Origin: Opitutia bacterium | GTDB lineage: Bacteria; Verrucomicrobiota; Verrucomicrobiia; Opitutales; UBA953 | Assembly (NCBI GenBank): GCA_947460445.1 | Contig: CANHHS010000060.1 | Coordinates: 1-9,623 of the forward strand | Length of the DNA: 9,623 bases | Reading direction: 5' to 3' | In this document: piece after piece, positions 1 to 6,002 of the stretch | How positions within the stretch are numbered: the stretch's first letter is position 1 | Layout of the letters: each line of letters starts with the position of its first letter | Translations under genes and position numbers: made by a program | Notes under the pieces: model-generated | Databases searched by the model: none | Told to the model about the DNA's origin: nothing | Seen by the model: only the letters and a program-made list of their open reading frames with translations

Positions 1-650
1 GCTTCCACAACCGTCGCAGAACCAGCAACTACAGAGCCGTCGACAGGAACTGTTTCACCCGCAAGCACAGCCACGCGCTGGCCTTCGCGCAACTCCGAGC
101 GCGCTTGGCGCTGAGGTGCTCCGTCTGAACCCACAACCGTAACCGTGTCCAAGGTTGTACGTAAAGCTGCTAAAGCGGCATTGGCCTGACCGCGACTTCG
201 TTCACCCAAAAGCGATCCAAAAGTATAAATAGCTAAGACGACAGGAATGACATCGTAATAAACACTGCCACGACCCGTGAAGGTCGAGATACCTGAGAGC
301 ACGAGTGCGCCGAACGCAGAAAGTAGAAAGAGTGATTCGAGTGTTAACTGACGTCGACGCCACGTCTGCCAAGCACCCCTAAAGAGCGGCCAACCCAGTA
401 ACGCAAATGCAACCACCGATGCGGTGAGTAAGAATCCGTGGATTCCCCAATAAATCGGACTGAAATTTGGGATCTCACGAACCCCATCAACTTCACGGTC
501 TAGATTTATCCCAAAAGTCATATTCAACCCCGCCAGCACCAAACAAAGACCGAGTTTCCACCAAGCCGGCCCTGATGTATCACGTCGCGGGGCATGACAA
601 CACGCAGGAGCTTGAGGCTCAATCGGCTTAGGCTGACAACACGCACCCAT
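1..650 (-). CDS. Heavy-metal (P1B-type) cation-transporting ATPase, N-terminal part, cut by the window edge
   Basis: Reading the minus strand from ATG at 650 gives 216 codons without a stop before the window ends; an in-frame TGA lies two codons upstream, so this ATG is the first possible start. The protein begins with two cysteine pairs (C4-C5 and C17-C18, the second followed by His19) in a short tail with no room for a full HMA domain. Four hydrophobic segments follow (about residues 31-50, 69-91, 104-122 and 129-147), matching the MA, MB, M1 and M2 helices of P1B ATPases. Next comes the beginning of the actuator domain with the motif GETVPVDG at 198-205. The phosphorylation DKTG motif and the metal-specifying CPx-type motif lie beyond the edge, so the ion is unknown; soft metals such as Cu, Zn or Cd are likely from the cysteine tail. 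It would sit in the cytoplasmic membrane and export metal. It is divergent from the HIT gene. Family call is firm, substrate is not. Confidence 0.88.
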   Translation of the reverse strand, partial: MGACCQPKPIEPQAPACCHAPRRDTSGPAWWKLGLCLVLAGLNMTFGINLDREVDGVREIPNFSPIYWGIHGFLLTASVVAFALLGWPLFRGAWQTWRRRQLTLESLFLLSAFGALVLSGISTFTGRGSVYYDVIPVVLAIYTFGSLLGERSRGQANAALAALRTTLDTVTVVGSDGAPQRQARSELREGQRVAVLAGETVPVDGSVVAGSATVVE

Positions 651-741
651 ACTTCACTCTAACCTAGTCCAGAAAGGGATGCGACTTCTTTACATAATCG
701 GTCTTTGCCTCTGACCCTGAGGCCCCTACCCTTTACGACAC
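651..741. promoter_or_regulatory. Divergent intergenic region between the ATPase and HIT genes
   Basis: This 91-nt gap separates two divergent start codons, so it should hold both promoters. I see no convincing -35/-10 pair on either strand and no operator-like palindrome. Neither start has a proper Shine-Dalgarno sequence; the ATPase has only a weak GAG-containing stretch just upstream. The call is by position only. Confidence 0.4.
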
Positions 742-1221
742 ATGAACCACCTTCATCCCTACTGGCGGATGCGCTATATTGAGAGCCGCAAGAAACCAGC
801 AGCCGGCAACCCCTTCCCTGAATTACTCGCCGCCCAAGACGACCGGAGCTCGCTCATCGTCCACCGCGGCAAGACCTGTTTTATTTTGCTCAACAACTTT
901 CCTTACAATCCAGGACACTTAATGGTACTGCCGAATCGTGAAGTCGCCGAACTTGCTGATCTCACACCTGACGAGCGCGCTGAGTTTCTTGAACTCGTTA
1001 TCCGTTCACAAAAAGTTTTACAGCAGACGATGCGTCCAAGTGGATTCAATATCGGTATCAACGTCGGCAAGACTGCTGGCGCAGGTATCCCGCAACACCT
1101 GCATGCACACGTGGTACCTCGCTGGGAAGGCGATCATAACTTTATGCCCGTCACAGCTGAGACGCACATTCTCCCTCAAGCACTGGAAGAACTTTGGGAG
1201 AAACTTCACGCGGCCTTTTAA
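742..1221 (+). CDS. HIT-family (histidine triad) protein, probable Ap4A phosphorylase/hydrolase-like
   Basis: The 159-residue protein carries the histidine-triad signature HLHAHVV at residues 119-125 (H119, H121, H123), where the middle His is the expected nucleotidyl-accepting nucleophile. It is preceded by the conserved NPGH (56-59) and by GINVGKTAGAGIPQ (105-118). After the triad comes PRWEGDHNFMPV (126-137), a pattern I associate with the actinobacterial Ap4A phosphorylase-like branch of the HIT superfamily rather than with small HINT proteins. The N-terminal HPYWRMRYIE also fits that branch, whose members often start with a W-x-P-W-R-x-x-Y-like motif, and this supports the ATG at 742. 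Likely role: cleavage of dinucleoside polyphosphates or another nucleotide-phosphate bond in the cytoplasm. The exact substrate cannot be read from sequence. Its stop lies 3 nt before ybeY, so the two are very probably co-transcribed. No Shine-Dalgarno is visible. Confidence 0.9.
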   Translation: MNHLHPYWRMRYIESRKKPAAGNPFPELLAAQDDRSSLIVHRGKTCFILLNNFPYNPGHLMVLPNREVAELADLTPDERAEFLELVIRSQKVLQQTMRPSGFNIGINVGKTAGAGIPQHLHAHVVPRWEGDHNFMPVTAETHILPQALEELWEKLHAAF

Positions 1222-1224
1222 TCC

Positions 1225-1674
1225 ATGAGCCGCGTTGTCGACACGACTAGCCGTCGCAAAGGCTTTCCCGCACCACTGAAAAAAGTTTCACGGGTGGTTG
1301 CTGCCTTGGACCTTCAGCGCTGGGCGAAATGCCCTAAAGGCATGCTCTCAGTGGTTTTTGTTGGGGATAAAGAAATATCCAAGATCCATAAAACATTCAT
1401 GAATGACGCGTCGGTGACGGACGTCATTACCTTCATCGGCGAAGCCCACCCCGCTGAACCATTTGCCGGCGAAATCGTCATCAATGTCGACCAAGCCCGT
1501 CGCGCGGGGCCCGAGCATGGCCAGTCCGCAAAGTCTGAGCTCTTACTTTACTTGGTCCATGGCTGGCTACACCTCGCAGGCTACCGCGACAAAAAGCCCG
1601 CCGAAGCCAAAGCGATGCGTGCCGCGGAAGCGAAGTGTCTCAGCTACCTGTGCGAGCGCAGGATTGGGCTGTGA
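1225..1674 (+). CDS. ybeY: Endoribonuclease YbeY, 16S rRNA maturation factor
   Basis: This 149-residue protein has the UPF0054/YbeY signature. TDVITF at 65-70 corresponds to the usual TDVLSFP, GEIVINVD (82-89) is the conserved strand, and HGWLHLAGYRD at 112-122 is the metal-binding motif. YbeY is a single-domain metal-dependent RNase that takes part in 3'-end maturation of 16S rRNA and in ribosome quality control. The canonical motif is HGxLHLxGYDH with three zinc-binding histidines; here H112 and H116 are kept and the third ligand position is D122. To my knowledge a GYxD form followed by a similar K-x-M-R-x-x-E tail is common in Bacteroidota YbeY, so this is probably a functional variant. 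Length is normal for the family. The start follows the HIT stop by 3 nt, suggesting translational coupling; there is no Shine-Dalgarno. Confidence 0.93.
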   Translation: MSRVVDTTSRRKGFPAPLKKVSRVVAALDLQRWAKCPKGMLSVVFVGDKEISKIHKTFMNDASVTDVITFIGEAHPAEPFAGEIVINVDQARRAGPEHGQSAKSELLLYLVHGWLHLAGYRDKKPAEAKAMRAAEAKCLSYLCERRIGL

Positions 1675-1706
1675 CCGGTGAACAAGTGAACGAAAAATTC
1701 CGTCGA

Positions 1707-1800
1707 CCAGCGACCGCTGGAAGAACTCGCTGCGCTCGTTGCCACTGGTAGGGAGGCATCTCCGAGGCCTCCGTGGAGGACTGGGACAGTCCTCCCTACC
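1707..1800. repeat. Palindromic intergenic repeat element (REP/MITE-like)
   Basis: Downstream of ybeY lies a block rich in inverted repeats. CCAGCG (1707-1712) faces CGCTGG (1715-1720). A 54-bp unit at 1747-1800 is bounded by perfect 10-bp inverted ends, GGTAGGGAGG and CCTCCCTACC. Inside it GGAGGC (1752-1757) can pair with GCCTCC (1767-1772), and GGAGGACTG (1775-1783) pairs perfectly with CAGTCCTCC (1787-1795) across a 3-nt loop. There is no open reading frame and no T-tract after the strong hairpin, so it is not a classical intrinsic terminator, though it could stop or stabilise the ybeY transcript. It resembles dispersed extragenic palindromes that I associate with Opitutaceae genomes. Only one copy is in this window, so repetitiveness is an inference. 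Confidence 0.6.
1775..1795 (+). terminator. Strong hairpin within the palindromic element, possible transcript end for HIT-ybeY
   Basis: A perfect 9-bp stem (GGAGGACTG with CAGTCCTCC) closes a GGA loop about 100 nt after the ybeY stop. No uridine run follows, so Rho-independent termination is doubtful; it may act as a 3' barrier to exonucleases. Confidence 0.25.
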
Positions 1801-1864
1801 TAATGCACCAAAGGTTTATGCTACTGGTCACGGAAATTTCCTGTTCAGCTATTACTGCTTTTCC

Positions 1865-1891
1865 TCAGTCTTTAGTCTTTAGCCTTTAGTC
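1865..1891 (+). repeat. Heptad repeat in the leuS leader
   Basis: Three consecutive 7-nt units lie at 1871-1891: TTTAGTC, TTTAGCC, TTTAGTC, preceded by a partial unit TCAGTC at 1865-1870. A closely related array is found before the sugar kinase at 8112-8150. Function unknown. Confidence 0.6.
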
Positions 1892-1930
1892 TCCTTCTCC
1901 CCTCCTTCTACCCCTCCCTCCCCTCGCCTT
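1891..1930 (+). other. Polypyrimidine tract upstream of leuS
   Basis: Of these 40 bases, 38 are C or T; the only purines are A1910 and G1926. It lies directly before the possible leuS starts and replaces any Shine-Dalgarno sequence. Within the whole gap from 1675 to the leuS start I see no tRNA-like fold, no T-box specifier or antiterminator motif and no convincing sigma-70 promoter. The tract may be a leader recognised by ribosomal protein S1 or simply low-complexity sequence. Confidence 0.55.
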
Positions 1931-1964
1931 GACTATTAGCACAGGGTTGGGCTTTCTCGAACTG

Positions 1965-4565
1965 ATGGAAACGCCCAAGGGTAACTATGACTTTACCGCC
2001 TTCGAAGGACGGTGGCAGGCCTATTGGAAAGAACATGGTACCTTCCGCGCCCTACCACCGACCTGCGGTAAACCGAAATACTATGTCTTAGACATGTTCC
2101 CCTACCCATCGGGAGCGGGACTTCACATTGGACACCCTGAGGGTTACACCGGCTCGGATATCCTCGCACGCCAACGCAAGGCCAGTGGCTACAATGTTCT
2201 CCACCCCATGGGTTGGGATTCTTTTGGACTACCCGCTGAGCAACATGCCATCGCCACGGGCGAACACCCCGCCGTTCAGACGCGCCGCAATATTGATAAC
2301 TTCCGTCGGCAATTACAGATGCTCGGATTTGCCATCGACTGGGATCGCGAGATTGCGACGACGGATGAAAATTACTTTCGCTGGACGCAGTGGATTTTCC
2401 TTAAACTCTTCCGACATGGTTTAGCTTACGTATCGGAGAAGCCCGTTTGGTTCTGTCCAGCACTTGGTACCGTCTTAGCGAACGAGGAAGTCTTGAATAC
2501 GCCCGAAGGACCTCGCTCCGATCGCGGCAATCACCCTGTCGAACGCCGTCCGATCCGTCAGTGGGTTTTACGCATCACTGCTTATGCCGACAAACTCATC
2601 GAAGGCTTAGACGCTCTCGATTGGCCCGACTCTACCAAGCGCCTGCAAAAGAACTGGATTGGAAAATCGGAAGGCGCCGAAGTCACCTTTGCAATCAGCG
2701 GACATAAAAGTGAGTCGTTAACTGTTTTCACAACTCGTCCTGATACGCTCTTTGGCGCGACCTATATGGTCATCGCACCTGAGCACCCGCTTGTCGCCAA
2801 ACTAACTTCCGCTGAACAGCAGGAAGCCGTCCAAGAGTACATCGCCCTCGTCCGAAACAAATCAGACCTCGAACGTACCGACCTCGCCGATAAAAAGAAA
2901 ACCGGCGTATTCACAGGTGCTTACGCTATCAATCCAGTCAACGACACGAAGTTACCCATCTGGATCGCCGACTATGTCCTCATGAGTTACGGCACGGGTG
3001 CCATCATGGCAGTACCTGCCCACGACGAGCGTGACCATGAATTCGCGACCCAATTCAAACTCCCCATCATTCAAGTGGTTGGATCGAAAGAATCGGTTGA
3101 TGTCCAAAAGGCAGCTTGGACAGGTGATGGACCCATGGTGAACTCCGGACGCTTCAATGGCAAAACAGCCAACGAAACCAAAACACTGATCACCGCAGAA
3201 CTCGCGGCTAAAAACCAAGGGAAGGCTGCGGTTAACTTTAAGCTACGTGACTGGCTGTTCTCTCGTCAGCGCTACTGGGGCGAACCCTTCCCCATCCTTT
3301 GGATTTCCAAAGAAGACCTTGCGCGCATCCCAGCTGATTCCGCTGTTCGCGAATTTTTACCGAAAGAAGCAGTCACCTGCGTGATTGACGGTCGCGATGT
3401 CTGCGCAGTGCCGCTGACTTCACAGCAACTGCCGTTGACGTTGCCAGAAGTGAAGTCCTACCAGCCTTCACCAACGGGCGACTCACCCCTTTCGCGAGAA
3501 CCTCAGTGGCTCAATGTTTGGTTCGATCTCGCCACAGGTGCGACCGTGGCAGCCAGCGAGAAGCAACCTGGGCCGCTCTGGGTCAAAGCTTCGCGAGAAA
3601 CTAACACCATGCCGCAATGGGCAGGTTCCTGCTGGTACTACCTCCGCTTCCTTGATCCGAAAAACTCAAAGGAGATAGCGTCGAAAGAATTACAGGCCTA
3701 TTGGGGCTGTCCTGATTTCTATATCGGTGGTGCCGAGCACGCCGTGCTCCACTTACTCTACGCCCGCTTCTGGCACCGCTTCCTGTATGACCTCGGCGTT
3801 CTGCCAACGCCCGAACCGTTTAAGAAACTTTTCCATCAAGGTCTTATCTTAGGTGAAGACGGTGAAAAGATGTCCAAAAGCCGTGGCAATGTCGTCAACC
3901 CTGACGATATCGTTAAAGCTTACGGGACGGACGCACTTCGCCTCTACCTCATGTTCCTAGGGCCACTCGAAGCCTCCAAACCCTGGAATACCAATGGTAT
4001 CGAAGGCGTCAGCCGCTTCCTCCGTCGCACCTGGCGATTAGCCATTGATGAGACCACAGGCAAACCAGCAGCCAAGTCTTCTGGCACGACAGAACCTGAA
4101 GAACTCACCCGAGAATTACACAAAACGATACAAAAAGTTTCTGCAGACATCGAAACCCTCGGATTCAACACCTGCATCTCGCAGATGATGATCTTCTTAA
4201 ATGCTGCTGAAAAAGCTCCCACTATTTCGCGCTCAACGCTCGAGGACTTTATACGCTTAGTCGCACCCTTTGCTCCGCACTTAGCTGAAGAGATTTGGTC
4301 ACGCCTTGGCCGTGATGGCAGCATCTCCGACGCAGGCTGGCCAAAAGCGGATGCCGCAAAACTTATCGAAACAACCGTTGAAGTTATTTTTCAGGTTAAC
4401 GGCAAAGTACGTTCGACACAAAAACTCCCGAAAGACACGACCAAGGAACAACTCTTGGCCCTCGCCAAAGCCGACCCGGCGGTCGCAAAATTCCTCGAAG
4501 GCAAAACCGTCCTCAAGGAAATCATCGTGCCCGGCAAGTTGGTGAACTTGGTAGTACCGGCGTAA
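1965..4565 (+). CDS. leuS: Leucyl-tRNA synthetase
   Basis: This class I aminoacyl-tRNA synthetase attaches leucine to tRNA-Leu in the cytoplasm. From the ATG at 1965 the product is 866 residues, close to the roughly 860 typical of bacterial LeuRS. The HIGH motif is HIGH at 54-57, within PSGAGLHIGHPEGYTGSDIL, and KMSKS is at 635-639 within GEKMSKSRGNVVNPDDIV. The CP1 editing domain shows the threonine-rich TTRPDTLFGATYM and the aspartate-containing YGTGAIMAVPAHDERDHEF, so proofreading should be intact. The C-terminal tRNA-binding domain ends with FQVNGKVR and a LVNLVV tail. The zinc-knuckle cysteines near the WFCPALGTVLANEEV segment are mostly missing, as in several other phyla. The frame stays open back to a TTG at 1929 (878 residues), but the family normally starts a few residues before YDFxxxExxWQxYW, which favours 1965. 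No Shine-Dalgarno at either. It appears to be monocistronic and converges on the MFS gene. Confidence 0.96.
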   Translation: METPKGNYDFTAFEGRWQAYWKEHGTFRALPPTCGKPKYYVLDMFPYPSGAGLHIGHPEGYTGSDILARQRKASGYNVLHPMGWDSFGLPAEQHAIATGEHPAVQTRRNIDNFRRQLQMLGFAIDWDREIATTDENYFRWTQWIFLKLFRHGLAYVSEKPVWFCPALGTVLANEEVLNTPEGPRSDRGNHPVERRPIRQWVLRITAYADKLIEGLDALDWPDSTKRLQKNWIGKSEGAEVTFAISGHKSESLTVFTTRPDTLFGATYMVIAPEHPLVAKLTSAEQQEAVQEYIALVRNKSDLERTDLADKKKTGVFTGAYAINPVNDTKLPIWIADYVLMSYGTGAIMAVPAHDERDHEFATQFKLPIIQVVGSKESVDVQKAAWTGDGPMVNSGRFNGKTANETKTLITAELAAKNQGKAAVNFKLRDWLFSRQRYWGEPFPILWISKEDLARIPADSAVREFLPKEAVTCVIDGRDVCAVPLTSQQLPLTLPEVKSYQPSPTGDSPLSREPQWLNVWFDLATGATVAASEKQPGPLWVKASRETNTMPQWAGSCWYYLRFLDPKNSKEIASKELQAYWGCPDFYIGGAEHAVLHLLYARFWHRFLYDLGVLPTPEPFKKLFHQGLILGEDGEKMSKSRGNVVNPDDIVKAYGTDALRLYLMFLGPLEASKPWNTNGIEGVSRFLRRTWRLAIDETTGKPAAKSSGTTEPEELTRELHKTIQKVSADIETLGFNTCISQMMIFLNAAEKAPTISRSTLEDFIRLVAPFAPHLAEEIWSRLGRDGSISDAGWPKADAAKLIETTVEVIFQVNGKVRSTQKLPKDTTKEQLLALAKADPAVAKFLEGKTVLKEIIVPGKLVNLVVPA

Positions 4566-4568
4566 GTT

Positions 4569-4595
4569 TAGCGGTACTAGCGGTACTAGCGGTGT
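4569..4595. repeat. 9-nt tandem repeat in the leuS/MFS convergent spacer
   Basis: Three head-to-tail units, TAGCGGTAC, TAGCGGTAC and TAGCGGTGT, occupy most of the 45-nt gap between the two convergent stop codons, followed by TAGTAGC. Only very short self-pairing (GTAC/GTAC, CTAG/CTAG) is possible, so I do not call a bidirectional terminator even though the position would suit one. Confidence 0.7.
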
Positions 4596-4610
4596 TAGTA
4601 GCTTTAATCC

Positions 4611-5873
4611 TTATTCTTCCAACTTAGCTGGCTCTAGCCGCGGCACAAGTACGTGAAAGATGATGAGGGCGAGTAAGTATGCCACTGAGGCGTAAATGAA
4701 CATGGCTTGGAATCCAAATTTGGCGACGATGGTTCCGGTGCCGTAGGCAACGGCCGCGCCTGAAACCGATCCCATAAAACTGCCCATGCCGGTGACACGT
4801 CCCGCAGCAGATGAAGGGAACATATCACCGACAGTTGCAAAAAGTGTCGATGAGTTGGCTTGGTGTGCAGCCGTACCAATGGCGATCAAGCCGACGGCCG
4901 TCCACAGGCTGGTTGTCTGCGCTGCAAGGTATACGGGTAGCACAGCAATGGCGGCTAAGAGCATGGTGCTCTTGCGTGCAGCATTGGTTGAGAGACCGGC
5001 CTTAATCAAACGACTCGAGAACCATCCGCCCGCCACACTGCCTAAATCACTGACAATATAGATGACGAGAAAAGGTAGCGTGATCGACTTTAAGTCTAAT
5101 TTTGTACCGCCAAACTTTTCATTTTCGGAGAAAAACGTTGGGAGCCAGACAAGGTAAAAATACCAAACCGGGTCGCAGAGAAATTTACTGGCCGCAAATG
5201 CCCAAGCCTGACGCTTACCCGTCACCGCACTCCAAGGCACACTTTGAGTAGACGTCACACGTCCATCACGAATGTGCGTGAGCTCGCTTTCATTCACACC
5301 TTCACAATTTTCGGGCGACCGGTAAGTCCTAAACCACAAAAACAACCAGAGACCTTGGAATACCGCTGAAACCACAAAAACCCAGCGCCAGCCATATTCA
5401 CGGAGAATAAAAGGGATAACTGAATAAACTAAAATAACGCCGACGTTCGCACCCGCATTGACGATACCCAGTGCGAGTGCGCGTTCTTCTTTCGGAAACC
5501 ATTCACCGGAAGCCTTAACTGCACCTGGGAAATTTCCGGATTCACCGAGGCCCAGTCCGAATCGTGCGAGTGAAAAATGAAGCAGCCGACCACAGAATGC
5601 GTGGGCGAGTGAACATGCTGCCCAAAGTGAGAGCGAGAGTGAGAGGCCTTTTCTTGGACCGAAGACATCCAAGACACTACCCATAACCAAGAAACCTATT
5701 CCGTAAGCTACCTTGAAGCAGGCATCGATGACGCTAAAATCTTCTTTGGTAAAACCAAACTCACTTTTGAAAGCCGGATCGATCATCACGACCGAAAATA
5801 AGTTACGGTCGAAATAGTTGATCGTCGTCGCCAAGAAGAGGAGCGCAGCGATTCTCCAGCGGTATTGGGTCAT
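4611..5873 (-). CDS. MFS transporter, anion:cation symporter family, ExuT-like (probable hexuronate/sugar-acid permease)
   Basis: The 420-residue protein has the hydrophobicity pattern of a 12-helix major facilitator, with an intracellular loop at about 185-225 between the two six-helix halves. Helix 1 contains NYFDRN (19-24). The loop between helices 2 and 3 has the motif A variant LDVFGPRKG (68-76). GLGESGNFPGAVKASGEWFP at 108-127 matches the anion:cation symporter (ACS) group, which includes hexuronate (ExuT), glucarate and galactonate transporters; the phrase KASGEWFP is close to KASSEWFP in E. coli ExuT. It should import a sugar acid with protons across the inner membrane. The gene is divergent from the dehydrogenase-kinase run, which supports sugar-acid uptake. 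The exact substrate (glucuronate, galacturonate, an aldonate) cannot be decided. The ATG at 5873 places helix 1 at residue 6, as expected. No Shine-Dalgarno. Confidence 0.88.
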   Translation of the reverse strand: MTQYRWRIAALLFLATTINYFDRNLFSVVMIDPAFKSEFGFTKEDFSVIDACFKVAYGIGFLVMGSVLDVFGPRKGLSLSLSLWAACSLAHAFCGRLLHFSLARFGLGLGESGNFPGAVKASGEWFPKEERALALGIVNAGANVGVILVYSVIPFILREYGWRWVFVVSAVFQGLWLFLWFRTYRSPENCEGVNESELTHIRDGRVTSTQSVPWSAVTGKRQAWAFAASKFLCDPVWYFYLVWLPTFFSENEKFGGTKLDLKSITLPFLVIYIVSDLGSVAGGWFSSRLIKAGLSTNAARKSTMLLAAIAVLPVYLAAQTTSLWTAVGLIAIGTAAHQANSSTLFATVGDMFPSSAAGRVTGMGSFMGSVSGAAVAYGTGTIVAKFGFQAMFIYASVAYLLALIIFHVLVPRLEPAKLEE

Positions 5874-6002
5874 TGTAGAATGATAAAGGGGGTAAGTGCT
5901 GGCAAAATGAGGTAAATCAAGGTGACTGTCGCTTGCCTAAAGACTGAAGGATATGTAGACCAAGAGGCGATGGGCAAGTTCCTGCCCAGCCCTTCTATAC
6001 AG
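5874..6002. promoter_or_regulatory. Divergent control region between the transporter and the catabolic genes
   Basis: This stretch separates divergently transcribed genes of one pathway and is the natural place for shared promoters and a regulator site. GGTAA occurs twice as a direct repeat about 20 nt apart (from 5891 and 5911). I see no clear inverted-repeat operator and no good -35/-10 pair. A possible upstream GTG start at 5922 lies in it, so part may be coding. Confidence 0.4.

Noticed and set aside
1832..1841. Perfect palindrome GGAAATTTCC upstream of leuS
   Set aside because: A 10-bp perfect palindrome is expected several times by chance in 9.6 kb, and nothing else supports an operator.
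1929..1952. TTGACT at 1929 as a -35 box for leuS
   Set aside because: No acceptable -10 hexamer follows at 16-18 nt, and the hexamer would lie inside the possible extended coding region.
1675..1964. T-box riboswitch or leader peptide controlling leuS
   Set aside because: I could not find the conserved T-box bulge sequence, a specifier stem, a run of Leu codons in a small frame, or a terminator hairpin with a T-tract.
1929..1964. TTG at 1929 as the leuS start
   Set aside because: The extra 12 residues have no family resemblance, and LeuRS proteins normally start just before the conserved YDF...WQ segment. The ATG at 1965 is the better choice, although the frame is open.
3944..4324. Minus-strand 126-codon open frame inside leuS
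   Set aside because: It is fully antisense to conserved LeuRS sequence and has no domain resemblance, so it is a shadow frame.
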